Below, one piece after another: positions 5,803 to 6,324 of a stretch of DNA of 6,324 bases (position 1 is its first letter; each line of letters starts with the position of its first letter). The DNA comes from DASTOB01 sp035720425 (GTDB lineage: Bacteria > Chloroflexota > Limnocylindria > Limnocylindrales > CSP1-4). The notes beneath the pieces are model-generated. The model was not told the DNA's origin, did no database searches, and saw only the letters and a list, made by a program, of their open reading frames with translations. Both the position numbers and the translations under genes were made by a program. Location of the stretch: positions 1-6,324 of the forward strand of contig DASTOB010000122.1 of assembly GCA_035720425.1 (NCBI GenBank), in the 5' to 3' direction.

Positions 5803-6324
5803 GTGACCGCCCGCTCGCACTACGTCGGGGGGTGGCGGGTCGACCTCGACCGGCGGTCCGGGCCCCGTCTCGTGACGGCCGCCGGCCTCGCCCGGCTCGT
5901 GGTCGCAGCCCTCGGCGCCGCCGGGGCGCCCGCGCCGGCCTCGATCGGGCTCATCCTGACCGACGACGCCGCCCTCGCGGCCCTGAACCGCGAGCACATG
6001 GGCGTCGGCGGGCCGACGGACGTCCTGTCGTTCCCCCTCCTGCCGCCGTCGGCCTTCCCGGCGCACCCGGGCCGCCCGGATGCGGGTCTGGCCCCCGCCC
6101 CCCGATTCGCCCTTCCGCCCGGGCGTCGGCCGCATCTCGGCGACGTCGTCGTGTCGGTCGAGCGCGCGATCGCCCAGGCCGCGGAGGGCCGCGGCGGCCA
6201 GACCGGCTCCGTCCGCTGGTCCCCGGCCGACGAGCTGCGCCTGCTCGCCGTCCACGGCGTGCTCCATGTCTGCGGATGGGACCACGCCGACGCGGTCGAG
6301 GGCGAGGCGATGCGGTCGCTCGAG
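5803..6324 (+). CDS. ybeY: Endoribonuclease YbeY, 3' end cut by window
   Basis: 174 residues are visible, open to the right edge with no stop. The signature is clear: SIGLILTDDAALAALNREHMG, then PTDVLSFPL, then GDVVVSVERAIAQA, and the metal motif HGVLHVCGWDH with H151, H155 and H161 as zinc ligands, followed by EGEAM. YbeY is a single-strand-specific RNase implicated in 16S rRNA 3'-end maturation and quality control of 70S ribosomes. Start GTG at 5803, 13 bases after the pgpH stop, with no good SD; coupling is likely. Unusual: between DVLSFPL and GDVVVS lies a Pro/Ala/Gly-rich segment (about residues 80-111), longer than the short acidic loop usual there, and the stretch before the HGVLH motif (EGRGGQTGSVRWSPADE) is also extended. 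Catalytic residues are intact, so activity should be retained. Only a handful of residues are expected to be missing beyond the edge. Confidence 0.93.
   Translation, partial: MTARSHYVGGWRVDLDRRSGPRLVTAAGLARLVVAALGAAGAPAPASIGLILTDDAALAALNREHMGVGGPTDVLSFPLLPPSAFPAHPGRPDAGLAPAPRFALPPGRRPHLGDVVVSVERAIAQAAEGRGGQTGSVRWSPADELRLLAVHGVLHVCGWDHADAVEGEAMRSLE

Noticed and set aside
5786..5806. Seven-codon open frame starting at GTG overlapping the pgpH stop
   Set aside because: It ends at a TGA within the ybeY start and is out of frame with ybeY; too short and with no SD to claim as a leader peptide.
5686..6285. Minus-strand open frame opposite ybeY
   Set aside because: The plus strand carries the YbeY zinc motif HGVLHVCGWDH and the other family blocks; the opposite frame is a Gly/Arg/Asp-rich shadow.

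Overview
The window is high-GC bacterial chromosome with tightly packed genes, GTG and TTG starts and very short spacers. The core is the conserved 'bS21 neighbourhood' found in many Firmicutes and Chloroflexota: HIT protein, rpsU (bS21), yqeY, a 7TM-HD (PgpH) phosphodiesterase, and ybeY. High GC, bS21 together with a PgpH-type c-di-AMP phosphodiesterase, and heavy use of non-ATG starts fit a high-GC Chloroflexota lineage best. That placement is inference, since no rRNA or other marker is present to fix it.

Layout. (a) 1-89 is the 3' end of an unidentified plus-strand gene that overlaps the next start. (b) 79-426 is a complete HIT-family nucleotide-binding hydrolase with its own Shine-Dalgarno (SD) site. 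(c) 423-983 is an uncharacterised small lipoprotein whose GTG start overlaps the HIT stop in a GTGA junction. (d) 984-2699 on the minus strand is a complete long-chain acyl-CoA synthetase. It converges on the lipoprotein gene with zero intervening bases, so the two stop codons together spell TGATCA. (e) 2700-2912 is a divergent regulatory region with a good sigma-70-type promoter (TTGACC-17-TACACT) pointing at rpsU, two small inverted repeats and a roughly 100-nt rpsU leader. (f) 2913-3098 is rpsU, started by TTG behind a near-perfect SD. (g) 3136-3612 is yqeY. (h) 3624-5789 is the PgpH-type phosphodiesterase. (i) 5803 to the window end is ybeY, cut off at the edge just after its zinc motif.

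How they fit together. rpsU-yqeY-pgpH-ybeY looks like one transcription unit, with gaps of 37, 11 and 13 bases. Its known members concern the ribosome (bS21 sits by the anti-SD end of 16S rRNA; YbeY is an RNase implicated in 16S 3'-end maturation and ribosome quality control) and c-di-AMP turnover at the membrane. The HIT-lipoprotein pair is translationally coupled and belongs to the upstream unit. The acyl-CoA synthetase is the odd member: a lipid-activation gene in opposite orientation that splits the HIT gene from rpsU.

I found no CRISPR array, tRNA, rRNA, insertion sequence or obvious mobile element, and no clear new multi-gene system. The most noteworthy items are the uncharacterised lipoprotein, the rpsU promoter/leader/TTG arrangement, the proline-rich insertion in YbeY, and the placement of the acyl-CoA synthetase.
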